A stretch of DNA of 64,000 nt, from positions 62,001-126,000 of the forward strand of contig NZ_JAGGKI010000016.1 in assembly GCF_017873605.1 (NCBI RefSeq). Direction: 5' to 3'. Position 1 is the stretch's first letter; the number at the start of each line of letters is the position of its first letter. Below, piece by piece: positions 26,673-35,727 of this stretch. The translations under genes were made by a program, and so were the position numbers. The notes under the pieces were generated by a model that searched no databases, was not told the origin of the DNA, and was given only the letters and a program-made list of their open reading frames with translations. The DNA comes from Paenibacillus lactis. GTDB lineage: Bacteria > Bacillota > Bacilli > Paenibacillales > Paenibacillaceae.

Positions 26673-27248
26673 CGCGTTCTTCGACAGCAGCGGTATTTTA
26701 TGCACCAGCCGAAGGGTTGTTGCCGTTCGTTCCGCGCTGTTCCAATAATCCGCCTCCACCGGATTCGCGGTTTGCGAGATTTCCCCCGATCCCGCTGCCC
26801 AGAATATGCTTTCATTGGTATCCAGATACCGCTCGAACTCGGCCTTGTTCAAGCCCTCCAGCGGCTTGAGGGAATTTAAATCCACGACCCATTCATGCTT
26901 CAGATTAACGACGTACACCTGGTTTAATATGGTCTGCGTCTGCAGATTAAACATTTCCTTCATCAGTTCCCGGACCTTAATAAAGTCCTGTCCGCTTAAC
27001 TTGCTGTCCATCACAGACTTGAGCAGCGAAGAGTTCTCAAACTGCAGGGCGGTTCGTTGCATGGAATCGAGCACCTGCTCCACCCTCATCCGGGTCTGGT
27101 TAAGCAGATGCATATTCCCCTCGTTCACCTTTTCCTCCACGTCTTTGGCGGCAATGAAATAAGAGAAGAATCCGATAAGAATCGTCGGAAAGGATCCCAA
27201 CAGCAAACTATATATGAGTATTTTGGATTTGAATGTTCCCAATATCAT
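26673..27248 (-). pseudogene. N-terminal remnant of a membrane-anchored AraC-type regulator
   Basis: From ATG 27248 (GGGAG upstream) the frame encodes a basic start, one membrane helix (ILIYSLLLGSFPTILIGFFS) and an extracellular sensor-like segment (VEEKVNEGNMHLLNQTRMRV). It is the usual front half of Paenibacillus sensor/AraC proteins of about 750 residues. Family resemblance stops at about HKIPLLSKNA; the second membrane helix and DNA-binding domain are missing. The rest of the frame reads through the inverted fragment and is not real protein. Confidence 0.7.
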
Positions 27249-27376
27249 TTGCTCCCTTGTTATGATAACGCTTACAGACATTATCCTAAGATCATAACAT
27301 AGAAGCACATGATTTCTATCATGATCGATGCTCATTTGCCAATATTTTTAATGTTTTTGTCCGTGTGTTCGATCGT

Positions 27377-28393
27377 TCAGAGCTCCACAACGGCTTTAAT
27401 CACCTTGGAAGAAGGATTCAACCACTGCTTAAATTCGCCGATCATTTCATCAAATCCGCATCGATGCGTGACATAACGCTCCAAATCAAGGCCGCTTTCC
27501 GTCATCGCCTTGATAACATGATTGAAGTCGGCTTTGGTCGCATTCCGGCTGCCCATCAATGTCAGCTCCCGTTTATGGAAATCGGAATCCTCGAAAGAAA
27601 TGTCTCCGTTGATTAACCCGACGTACACCAGGGTTCCTCCGTGCCCAACCAACTTGAACGCATGGGTCATGGAACGCTGATTTCCAGTTGCATCAAAAAC
27701 AATGGGGGGAAGCTCTCCACCCGTTAACGCAGCAAGCTCATTTGACGATTCTTGCCCGGCCCGGATGATATGATCAGCCTTGGCCCACGACTTGCTGAAG
27801 GCTAGCCGCTCAGCGATCATGTCCATTGCGATAACGGTTGCTCCCTTCTCCTTAGCAAACACCATGACGCCAAGTCCGATAGGACCGGCACCGATCACCA
27901 AAACCGTATCCCCGCGGGTGACATTCGCCCTTTGGACACTATGGGCCCCTATCGCTAACGGTTCTACCAGGGCCGCCTGATCCATTGATAATCCGTCTGC
28001 TCGAACCAAATGGGTGATCGGAACCGAAATGCGCTCCCGCATGCCTCCGTCTGTATGCACGCCGATGACATTCATCGATCTGCAGCAATTGGTCTTGCCT
28101 CTGAGACAAGCCATGCATTGTCCACAGTGCATGTAAGGAATGACACAGACGATGTCGCCTGCCTTCAACCCCGCTTCATTGTCCCCGATCTGTTCAATCA
28201 TCCCGGATAGCTCATGACCGAGAATTCGCGGGTAGGTAAAGAACGGCTGATTGCCGTTAAAGGCATGAAGATCCGTACCGCAAATCCCGATTCGTTTAAC
28301 GCTGATGATAGCCTCGCCATCAAGCAATTGCGGCTCCGGCAAATCCTCGCGGAATTGAAACTCCCCAATCCTACTGCACACGATTCCCTTCAT
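27377..28393 (-). CDS. Zn-dependent alcohol dehydrogenase, L-galactonate/sugar-acid type
   Basis: Medium-chain NAD(P)-dependent dehydrogenase of 338 residues. Catalytic Zn ligands fit Cys38 (GICGTDLH), His60 and Glu61 (LGHELSG). Structural Zn ligands are Cys90, Cys93, Cys96 and Cys104. The Rossmann motif VLVIGAGPIGLG is present. It is close in form to RspB, sorbitol and L-galactonate 5-dehydrogenases. Third gene after a lactonase and an aldose dehydrogenase (14 bp gap), so it likely oxidises the sugar acid they make. Confidence 0.87.
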   Translation of the reverse strand: MKGIVCSRIGEFQFREDLPEPQLLDGEAIISVKRIGICGTDLHAFNGNQPFFTYPRILGHELSGMIEQIGDNEAGLKAGDIVCVIPYMHCGQCMACLRGKTNCCRSMNVIGVHTDGGMRERISVPITHLVRADGLSMDQAALVEPLAIGAHSVQRANVTRGDTVLVIGAGPIGLGVMVFAKEKGATVIAMDMIAERLAFSKSWAKADHIIRAGQESSNELAALTGGELPPIVFDATGNQRSMTHAFKLVGHGGTLVYVGLINGDISFEDSDFHKRELTLMGSRNATKADFNHVIKAMTESGLDLERYVTHRCGFDEMIGEFKQWLNPSSKVIKAVVEL

Positions 28394-28407
28394 TATGCCC
28401 GCCCCCT

Positions 28408-29352
28408 TTATGGTCTGATCCCTTCATTGTATTCCGGGCGTCCGCTTATCCAAGTCCGGCCTTGAATCGGCTCCAGGATCCTTAAAACCTCGGCCGCCAA
28501 CCTTTGATCCAGAGGTTCTTCGGTCCATTCGGCATTGCGCACGATGTTATCCGGGTTGGCCGTACTGACCAGCGTCGTCGGAATCTGCTCATGCGAGGTC
28601 GAGAACTGCACGGCCAGCTTGGCAATATCGATTCCTTCCTTCGCGCAATATTCAGCCGCTTGTCTGCACGCTTCCTTGATTTCCGCCGAAGCCGGATGCC
28701 ATGACGGCGCTCCTCGACGGCTAAGAAGCCCCATTGACAATGGAGATGCGTTAATGAGACCGATTCCTTCTTGATGAAGCAACGGCAGCAAATCTGTCAA
28801 GGTATGATCATTTAAAGAATAGTGGCAATACGAAATGATTGCATCCACCTTCGTCTGAGGCAGCAGCTGTTCAAACAGCTGTAACGGCAAACCGCAAATT
28901 CCGCTAAAGCGGATTTTACCTTGTTCTTTTAAATGCTGGAGTGCAGGGATACCCTCCTCCAAAATGATCTGTGCGGGCACGAACTCAATATCATGCAGGA
29001 AGAGGAAATCCACATAGTCGGTATTCAACCGTTTCAAGCTCTCATCTGCACTGGCAATGATCCGCTTAAATGTGAAATCAAAATCCTGCTCGCCATAGCG
29101 GCCGGCTTTGGTGGACAGGTAAAATTTGTCCCGGGGGATCTGCCGGATGGCTTGACCAAGCACCGTTTCCGCCTTCGTCAGTCCATAATAGGGCGAAACA
29201 TCAATCAGATTAATTCCTGCATCAATGGCTGCGTGAACGGTTCGGATTCCCTCGCTGTCGTCCGTCTCCCGAAAGACGGAGCCCAGCGAGGATGCGCCGA
29301 AGCTTAATACGGAAACCTCCAGTCCGGTACGACCCAGCTTGCGGTATTTCAT
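28408..29352 (-). CDS. Aldo/keto reductase, L-galactose/L-fucose 1-dehydrogenase type
   Basis: Product of 314 residues with the AKR tetrad visible: Asp and Tyr in IDVSPYYGLTKAE, Lys in YLSTKAGRYG and His in FLFLHDIEFVP. Sequence form is that of L-galactose and D-threo-aldose (L-fucose) 1-dehydrogenases, which oxidise the sugar to its lactone with NAD(P). Its neighbour encodes a lactonase, which supports this reaction. AAGGTGGG precedes the ATG at 29352. Confidence 0.87.
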   Translation of the reverse strand: MKYRKLGRTGLEVSVLSFGASSLGSVFRETDDSEGIRTVHAAIDAGINLIDVSPYYGLTKAETVLGQAIRQIPRDKFYLSTKAGRYGEQDFDFTFKRIIASADESLKRLNTDYVDFLFLHDIEFVPAQIILEEGIPALQHLKEQGKIRFSGICGLPLQLFEQLLPQTKVDAIISYCHYSLNDHTLTDLLPLLHQEGIGLINASPLSMGLLSRRGAPSWHPASAEIKEACRQAAEYCAKEGIDIAKLAVQFSTSHEQIPTTLVSTANPDNIVRNAEWTEEPLDQRLAAEVLRILEPIQGRTWISGRPEYNEGIRP

Positions 29353-29463
29353 AGTCTTAACCCACCTTATTTATTGAGATTACGTTTTATAGCAATGAGG
29401 ATTACTAGCATCTTAGCGAAAAGGAGTAGAGGAATTTCCTCAACCCCGTCGTTGTTGGGATAT

Positions 29464-30294
29464 TCAGAGCCTGTAGAACTCCACGGCATTCAACCCGAAC
29501 AATCGGGCCCGCTCCTGCTCTCCCCATGCCTTGGGCAGCGCTGCTTCTAACACGTGCACGACTTGGCTATATTCAGCGGACAGCAGACATACCGGCCAGT
29601 CGCTTCCGAACATGACCCGCTCGGAACCGAACAGGGCAATGGCTTTATGTACATAATCTGTGAAGTCCTCCTGGTTCCACCGCCGATGCTCGGCCTCGGT
29701 GACCATGCCGGACAGCTTGCAGTAAATTCCCGGAAAGCGTGCGATTCCTTTCATGAAGCTCTCCCAGGTCTCAATTTCCCCGCTTCTTATCGGTGGTTTG
29801 CCCAGATGGTCCACCACGCCCCGCATGTCCGGGACTTGCTGGATGAGCTTCAGTAAGTGCTCCAGCTGATGGCTTCGAACAAGAAGATCGATCGGAACCT
29901 CTTCCTGGATATACATACTCAAGGCTTCGATAAACGCCGGCTCCAGAATGGCACTGGAATCAGGCATATCCTGTATCATAATCCGGAAACCGATAAACTT
30001 TGGATGCTTTGAAAATCGTTCATATTGGCGGCGATGCTCCGGATCGAAGAGATCGATCCACCCCACCACGCCGAGAATGGAAGGATCGCGATCGGCCAGA
30101 GATAAGAGATAGTCCGTTTCTTCAAGGGTCGGGGCCGCCTGAACCGCAATCGTGCCGTCAAGCTGATGCGCATCCAAATGCGGTTTTAAATCGGATGGCA
30201 GGAAGTCCCGGTAAAGCACGGGAAGCTCAGGTGTGATCCATCCGTAATCCCCCCGTTCAATCCGCCAATAATGCTGGTGGGCATCTACTTTCAT
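29464..30294 (-). CDS. COG3618 amidohydrolase, sugar lactonase
   Basis: Metal-dependent TIM-barrel hydrolase of 276 residues from ATG 30294 (GGGGGAAG upstream). Metal site DAHQHYW at the N-terminus, VVDHLGKPP in the middle and FGSDWPVC near the C-terminus are the family hallmarks. Members open L-fucono-, L-rhamnono- or L-galactono-lactones. First gene of the lactonase-AKR-dehydrogenase operon, 140 bp from a divergent AraC regulator. Confidence 0.87.
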   Translation of the reverse strand: MKVDAHQHYWRIERGDYGWITPELPVLYRDFLPSDLKPHLDAHQLDGTIAVQAAPTLEETDYLLSLADRDPSILGVVGWIDLFDPEHRRQYERFSKHPKFIGFRIMIQDMPDSSAILEPAFIEALSMYIQEEVPIDLLVRSHQLEHLLKLIQQVPDMRGVVDHLGKPPIRSGEIETWESFMKGIARFPGIYCKLSGMVTEAEHRRWNQEDFTDYVHKAIALFGSERVMFGSDWPVCLLSAEYSQVVHVLEAALPKAWGEQERARLFGLNAVEFYRL

Positions 30295-30433
30295 GTACTT
30301 CCCCCGCCTTTCTGCATCGCTTTTCATATCCCCATTGTATGTTCAATATCCGTGTATAAAAATAGCGTATTCTTGCAGATTCATAACGTATTTTGATATT
30401 GTGAACGTATCAGAGTGAAGGAGGACGATCATC

Positions 30434-31309
30434 ATGACTCCCTTGCGCAAAGCCTTTAACGGAGACCCCTTGTTTCCTATGGAGCTGGTTTATCGGACGC
30501 AAAAAAGCCCCCGCATGGAGCTGCCCCACCATCTGCACGATCTTTACGAATTGGTATACATACATCAGGGGAAAGGCACTTTTTTTATTGAAAACAAATT
30601 AGTTGAGAAAAAAGAAGGCGACCTGTTTATCATTCCCGGGAACACGATCCACAGCTCTTTCCCTGACCCGGAAGATCCGATTATTTCAAGCGCGTTATTC
30701 TTCGCGCCATCGCTCGTCCAAGGTGATCCTATCAGCGATTTACAATACGCTGCCCTTCATTGCTTCGAAATTTCCCGGAAATCGGGAGCTTATCGTTATG
30801 AACTGTCAGCGACCGATCAAATGTATATCGAGGACAGACTGAAAGCGATGTCGGACGAGATTGGGCAGACCCGGTTAGGATCCCGGGAGGCGCTTGTGCT
30901 TCAGCTGCGCTCCATCCTGCTGTATATCAATCGTTATATCAGCGTCTCATCTGCAGAGAAGCCGGCCCCTGCGGCGCTTGGACCCGCTTGGCTGATCGAA
31001 TCCATTCAATGGATTCACGAGCATCTGGATCAACCTATTGGACTAGCCGTACTGTCGGCGCATGCGTCGGTAGATCCCGCCCATTACTCCAGAATGTTCA
31101 AGAAGTACACCGGCCTAACGGTTACCGATTATATCAATGCGAAGCGGATCGCGCATGCCAAAGATCTTATGCTCACGAACGAGATGCCCATAGGCCGCAT
31201 CGCGGAAATTTGCGGGTACGACACCCTGACGCATTTTCATCGAAAATTCAAAAGCTTGACGGGAATGACGCCTGGAGCTTACAGGAGGCAGGCGCTGTCA
31301 AACGGCTAG
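30434..31309 (+). CDS. AraC-family regulator of the lactonase operon
   Basis: Product of 291 residues with N-terminal cupin (PHHLHDLYELVYIHQGKGTF; KKEGDLFIIPGNTIH) and C-terminal AraC domain (LAVLSAHASVDPAHYSRMFK; IAEICGYDTLTHFHRKFKS). The ATG at 30434 follows GGAGG by 9-10 nt. Being divergent from the lactonase gene makes it the likely regulator of that operon, with an L-sugar as probable signal. Confidence 0.9.
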   Translation: MTPLRKAFNGDPLFPMELVYRTQKSPRMELPHHLHDLYELVYIHQGKGTFFIENKLVEKKEGDLFIIPGNTIHSSFPDPEDPIISSALFFAPSLVQGDPISDLQYAALHCFEISRKSGAYRYELSATDQMYIEDRLKAMSDEIGQTRLGSREALVLQLRSILLYINRYISVSSAEKPAPAALGPAWLIESIQWIHEHLDQPIGLAVLSAHASVDPAHYSRMFKKYTGLTVTDYINAKRIAHAKDLMLTNEMPIGRIAEICGYDTLTHFHRKFKSLTGMTPGAYRRQALSNG

Positions 31310-31453
31310 GATTATCGGGAAGATAACCATGAGATATAGGATCTCCCCAACATGCCGTCGACCGATGTTTAGATCCCGCGAATCCCATCAAATGATAATT
31401 TTATTGCAAAAATCATGAACGCGTAAGCAACCTTTTCCATTTGGAAGCGTCTA

Positions 31454-31469
31454 TTCCTATATATAGGAA
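31454..31469. repeat. Perfect 16-bp palindrome TTCCTATATATAGGAA
   Basis: Lies about 90 bp upstream of the next gene in the otherwise unassigned 31310-31559 interval. Could be an operator or simply AT-rich. A GGAGCGTGCTCC palindrome follows at about 31482. Confidence 0.4.
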
Positions 31470-31559
31470 CTTTGCGTTCGTAGGAGCGTGCTCCACGCAA
31501 GCCCACATTCATTTGTTAATCCATACGAATGTATCAAATCGAGAGGTGATTGCGTACAT

Positions 31560-32087
31560 ATGAGTCATATTACAATGGCGGAAGCTTTGGCTGTCCGGGC
31601 AGCCATGAATCGACTGATTAATCAATTGATGCAGGAGCGATTGAACAACAGCAGCACTATTATTGAAAAAGGGGAGACCGCCGAGGTGCCTGCGCGCAGT
31701 GTCGATGTCATCACGGAAGAAATCGATGCCGTCTCCGCCGATTTCAGAAAGCTGGACCTTTTAATGGCGATTTCAAATACCACCGAGACGATCCCGTGGA
31801 ACGGCAGCAACATAACCGTCATGGAAGCGATCGAGCTGGCCAAGCAGATGCGCAATGAAATCGGACAGCTCGCGCATCTCGGCACCCGCAAGAAGCTGGA
31901 GCGCCAGAGCAGCCGGGGTCTCGAGGGCGGCGCCGTAACGCTCTTCAATGTGGCGTTATATGATCCGGAAGCCTATCATGCAGCCGCCCGCAAGAAGGAA
32001 CGCGAGGTAACAAAGCTTTCCTCCCTGATCGAGCATGCGAACCATCATTCGAAGATTCCCTTCGATGCTACGAAGTACATGGAGTAA
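31560..32087 (+). CDS. DIP1984/septicolysin-like family protein
   Basis: Product of 175 residues from ATG 31560, with GAGAGGTGAT upstream at a rather long spacing. Helical throughout, no signal peptide. The arrangement MAEALAVRAAMNRLINQLMQ, a central TETIPWNGSNITVMEAIELA and a C-terminal segment ending ANHHSKIPFD resembles the small DIP1984/DUF6847 family; this match is from memory. The family's function is not established despite the septicolysin label. It stands alone. Confidence 0.6.
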   Translation: MSHITMAEALAVRAAMNRLINQLMQERLNNSSTIIEKGETAEVPARSVDVITEEIDAVSADFRKLDLLMAISNTTETIPWNGSNITVMEAIELAKQMRNEIGQLAHLGTRKKLERQSSRGLEGGAVTLFNVALYDPEAYHAAARKKEREVTKLSSLIEHANHHSKIPFDATKYME

Positions 32088-32516
32088 CGGAAGCCGCCGG
32101 CTTCAAGCCTACAACGTTATGCCGCGTGCAGGTTTGGAGCCGGCGGTTACCGCCGGCTGGCGGGAAAGTGCGGGCAGCCGCTTGTTGTTTGTCGGATACA
32201 AACAAATGAATAAGTAAACCTACAATCGACTCCAATTGTGAAAACGGATGACGGTTGACGGATTACGCACTTCACTCGATTACGTTTAACGGACTTTCGA
32301 ACGCGAATATGAATCGCCCCGTTTCCCGCCGTCCCACATAACAACCATCGGAACAGCCTCAACCTATGACGCCGATGGAGCCATGCCAAATCTGGAATCT
32401 GCAACGAACAAAAAGCCTCCAGCCCGCTATGAAACGGGTTGGAGGCTTTTATTATGCACGGGAGTCACAACAGAATAATTTATTTCAATTCATCACATGC
32501 CTGTGATTCTTGCATT
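32088..32516. other. Intergenic region with several hairpins
   Basis: Holds a GC-rich stem AGCCGGCGG/CCGCCGGCT near 32138-32158, a GTTTGT/ACAAAC stem near 32190 and the strong bidirectional terminator at 32411-32450. No frame with a credible start is present. Confidence 0.5.
32411..32450. terminator. Bidirectional terminator after the ROK kinase
   Basis: 16-bp arms AAAAGCCTCCAGCCCG / CGGGTTGGAGGCTTTT with one G-T type mismatch and an 8-nt loop. T-tracts follow in both directions. It closes the ten-gene minus-strand operon that ends with the ROK kinase stop at 32517. Confidence 0.85.
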
Positions 32517-33470
32517 CTATTGAAACAAGGCGGCCGCTCCGACGAGACCGACATCATCCCGCAGACCGGCGGGAACGATCTCATAGGTTCCTAGATAAGC
32601 CGGCATAACCAGCTTGTCCGTCATTTCACGGAGCGCCGGGAATAGAAGCTCACCGGCTCTGCTGACTCCCCCTCCGATTACGATCCGGTCCGGATTAAAG
32701 CTGTGAATGACGTTGACCAGACCAAGAGCCATATAGTAGACCGCGCGATCGATGACCTCGATCGCGACAGCATCGCCCAGCCTCTTCGCTTCAAAGACAT
32801 GCCGGGCATTGACGCTGCCGTCGGCTGCTGCCAGCTCGGCGATCATACTTGTCCGCTCCTGAATCTTCAGGGCAGCTTCCTGGCCGATCGCCGTCCCGGA
32901 TGCAAATACCTCCCAGCAGCCGCGGCTTCCGCAGTTGCACTGCGGTCCACTTGGATCGATGATGTGATGCCCCAGCTCGCCCGCATAGGAATTGCTTCCA
33001 AGGAACAGTTTCCCGTCCAGCACGATGCCCGAACCGATTCCCGTGCTGAACGTGACGTACACCATGTTCGTAGAGCCTGCGCCGGCCCCGCGTACATATT
33101 CCCCCCACGCAGCGGCATTGGCATCGTTCAATACCTGGACTTCGGTATTCAGCTCCCGTTCCATCCATGCTTTCAAGGGGACATTCGTCCATTCCGGCAA
33201 GTTCGTGCCGTAAATGACGATGCCCTCCCTGCTGTTCACCGCTCCCGGCGAAGCCATCCCGACACCCCGCAGCGGGTGGCCGCCCGAAACGCTTCGGATC
33301 ATCGCCGTAATTCTCCCGACAACCTCCTCAGCCGTTCGGGCGCCTGCCGTCTCCACTTGCTCGCGGTTCAGCAGCCGACCTTCGGAATCAAAGAGCGCAG
33401 CCGCGATCTTCGTACCCCCGAGATCAACGCCAACTACAAATTCTTGTTGTTTATTAAGAATGGTTTGCAA
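32517..33470 (-). CDS. ROK-family sugar kinase
   Basis: Glucokinase/N-acetylhexosamine kinase-type protein of 317 residues. ATP site VGVDLGGTKIAAALFD at the N-terminus, catalytic NDANAAAWGEY, and the Zn motif GHHIIDPSGPQCNCGSRGCW. Start is TTG at 33470 with AGGTGA 7-8 nt upstream. Last gene of the peptide-import operon. Sequence alone does not separate glucose from GlcNAc or ManNAc; the peptide context hints at an amino sugar. Confidence 0.9.
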   Translation of the reverse strand: MQTILNKQQEFVVGVDLGGTKIAAALFDSEGRLLNREQVETAGARTAEEVVGRITAMIRSVSGGHPLRGVGMASPGAVNSREGIVIYGTNLPEWTNVPLKAWMERELNTEVQVLNDANAAAWGEYVRGAGAGSTNMVYVTFSTGIGSGIVLDGKLFLGSNSYAGELGHHIIDPSGPQCNCGSRGCWEVFASGTAIGQEAALKIQERTSMIAELAAADGSVNARHVFEAKRLGDAVAIEVIDRAVYYMALGLVNVIHSFNPDRIVIGGGVSRAGELLFPALREMTDKLVMPAYLGTYEIVPAGLRDDVGLVGAAALFQ

Positions 33471-33506
33471 TTTGTGTTCACCTGTTTTCCGATATGTTTG
33501 CTACAT

Positions 33507-34193
33507 CTATTGATGAATGCTGTCTGCCAGCGACCGAAGCTCAACCGGATCAATCGGCTTCAGTCCGGATCGGCCGTAGCGGACCGCCGAGCCGAAATGC
33601 ACTTCTGTTACACCGGTCTGATCGATGAAGTCCCGAATGATCTCCCACGTTAAGCCATTGCCCGCCAAAATCTTAAGATGACTGCCGCGCGCCTCTTCGA
33701 CCAGCCGTCGAATTTGCGGAATGGCTTGCGGTGCCGGCTGGGGTCCGCCCGATGTCAATACACGGGTAACCGCCGGATATTTCATTAACGTGCGCAGACC
33801 TTCGAACTGATCATCCAACTCGTCAAAGGCGCGGTGATACGTCACCTGCATATCCCCGGTCCACGCCAGGAGAGCACCCAGCGTTTCTTCGTCGATCTTC
33901 CCGTCCGGAGTCAGCGCGCCGAGGACGACCCCGGCTGCTCCGGCGCTGCGAATCGCCTGAATCTCGGCGATCATGGTGGCTACGTCGGTCTCGCTGTACA
34001 CGAAGGAACGGCTGTGAGGCCGGACCATCACATGGACAGGAATGTTTACTGCCTTGATGACCTGCTGGACAAGTCCAATTCCCGGTGTCAGTCCGCCTTC
34101 CGTGATCGCCGTGATCAGCTCCAGCCGATCTGCCCCGTTATTTTCAGCGGTCATGGCGTCATCTACGGTCGTGGCTATAACCTCTAGGATCAT
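33507..34193 (-). CDS. cutC: CutC family protein
   Basis: TIM-barrel protein of 228 residues from ATG 34193 (AAGGGGTG upstream; GTG at 34202 is possible). Family marks: LEVIATTVDDAMTAENNGAD, ITEGGLTPGIG, VHVMVRPHSRSFVY and RVLTSGG. CutC was named for copper homeostasis, but its enzymatic role is unsettled. Here it lies inside a peptide transport and ROK kinase operon and overlaps the region just after the aminopeptidase stop, which argues for a metabolic role. Confidence 0.9.
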   Translation of the reverse strand: MILEVIATTVDDAMTAENNGADRLELITAITEGGLTPGIGLVQQVIKAVNIPVHVMVRPHSRSFVYSETDVATMIAEIQAIRSAGAAGVVLGALTPDGKIDEETLGALLAWTGDMQVTYHRAFDELDDQFEGLRTLMKYPAVTRVLTSGGPQPAPQAIPQIRRLVEEARGSHLKILAGNGLTWEIIRDFIDQTGVTEVHFGSAVRYGRSGLKPIDPVELRSLADSIHQ

Positions 34194-34198
34194 CGAGC

Positions 34199-35677
34199 TC
34201 ACCCCTTCCCGGAAGCCGGTTTCTTATGAAACTGCTTCTCTACATAATCCGCCAGCAGCCTGGCGCCGTAGCCGGTTGCTCCCGCAGCAGCATGCGGAAA
34301 CTCCCGCTTGTACTGAACCGTTCCCGCCATGTCGATGTGGACCCACTTCATCGATTCCGGAACAAAATGCCGGATAAACAGGGCGGCCGTAATTGCGCCG
34401 GCCAAGGTCGACGTGCCGACATTGCGCAAATCCGCGTAGTCGCTCCGCAGCTCGGACTCGTATTCGTCCACAAGCGGCATTGGCCAGAGCCGTTCGCCGT
34501 TGCGTTCGCCGATTTCGACCAGGTGACGGGTCATCGCTTCATCGCCCCAGATCCCTGCCAGCTCGAGCCCGAGCGCAGCGCCGACATTGCCTGTCAGCGT
34601 CGCGATGTCGATCACTTGATCCGCCTGAAGGGTTGCCGCATGAAGCAGCGCATCCGCAATGATCAGTCTGCCTTCACCGTCCGTATTCGCGACCTGGACG
34701 CTGATGCCGTTCGGATAGTGGATGACGGAGGACGGCAGCATCGCATGCTGGTCCGGGAGATTATCGGCAACCGCGATAAGAGCTGTTACCTTCACCGGCG
34801 CTTTCCGGGAGATCAGAATCTCCATAGCGCCGGCTACGGCAGCCGCGCCGCCCATATCCATGCGCGCATCGCTTATATCCCTGCCGGTCTTGACGTTCAT
34901 GCCGCCCATGTCAAAGGTAATGCCTTTGCCGATTAGCACGACATGAGGGCCCTTCTGTCCAGCCGGCAAGCCGTCATACGAAATTTCAACCAGGGATGGC
35001 TCGAATCGGCTGCCCTTCCCGACCGCAAGCAGTCCATTCATCTGGCGCTCATGGAGCTCGTGGCCGCGGTATACATGAAGCTTGGCCTTCGTGTTCTTGA
35101 AGTGTTCCTCCAATACAGCAGCGAACGCTTCCGGATTCAGCGTCTCCGGCGACTCATTGACCAAGTCCCTGGCAAGCCTCGTTCCCCGTTCGCGGATCGC
35201 GGCGATGGACAGCAGGGTATCCAGCTCTTCCCTCGGGATTCCTTCCCAATCCTTCGATCGGATATGAAGCTTAATCGTGGCTTCCGTTGCCGTAATGCCT
35301 CGATGCTTATTGAACCGATACAATCCGTATAACCAGCCTTCCATCCAGGCCTGGAATTCCTCTGCCTCCGTCAGCTTGGTTTTCTCCGAACCCGTATCAA
35401 GCGGTTTACGGATGAGAACAGCGCTTGTTTTATGCTCCTTCAGCAGAGCCCGCGCAACTGAAGCCGCTGCTTTACGCACTTTCTCTACGGTTAGCTGCTC
35501 TCTTGAACCCATGCCTGCGATTAAATAATCCGCCTCATCCCGGGAACGTGCATACAGCCATGTTAAGCTTCCGCTTCGTTTTCGGGAATCAGGGAGGCGA
35601 AACGGCGGCTCGTCTCCCTCATATATCGCATAGACCCGGCTATCGGCAACATGCGATTCATCAAATATGATATTCAT
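34199..35677 (-). CDS. pepA: M17 leucyl aminopeptidase
   Basis: Cytoplasmic two-metal aminopeptidase of 492 residues. The metal and catalytic motifs are GKGITFDMGGMNVK (Lys, Asp), the Asp of RMDMGGAAAV, and NTDGEGRL. The usual FDSGG has Met in place of Ser, a variation outside the metal ligands. It follows the peptide importer ATPase genes and probably trims imported peptides. Confidence 0.93.
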   Translation of the reverse strand: MNIIFDESHVADSRVYAIYEGDEPPFRLPDSRKRSGSLTWLYARSRDEADYLIAGMGSREQLTVEKVRKAAASVARALLKEHKTSAVLIRKPLDTGSEKTKLTEAEEFQAWMEGWLYGLYRFNKHRGITATEATIKLHIRSKDWEGIPREELDTLLSIAAIRERGTRLARDLVNESPETLNPEAFAAVLEEHFKNTKAKLHVYRGHELHERQMNGLLAVGKGSRFEPSLVEISYDGLPAGQKGPHVVLIGKGITFDMGGMNVKTGRDISDARMDMGGAAAVAGAMEILISRKAPVKVTALIAVADNLPDQHAMLPSSVIHYPNGISVQVANTDGEGRLIIADALLHAATLQADQVIDIATLTGNVGAALGLELAGIWGDEAMTRHLVEIGERNGERLWPMPLVDEYESELRSDYADLRNVGTSTLAGAITAALFIRHFVPESMKWVHIDMAGTVQYKREFPHAAAGATGYGARLLADYVEKQFHKKPASGKG

Positions 35678-35727
35678 CGGCGTATTTCCCTCCTCTGGCT
35701 CTATTACAACCGAGCGTTTCGATCCGG

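Noticed and set aside
26535..27335. An apparently intact 266-residue membrane protein
   Set aside because: Only the first ~190 residues match a sensor/AraC protein; the rest reads antisense through an inverted binding-protein fragment.
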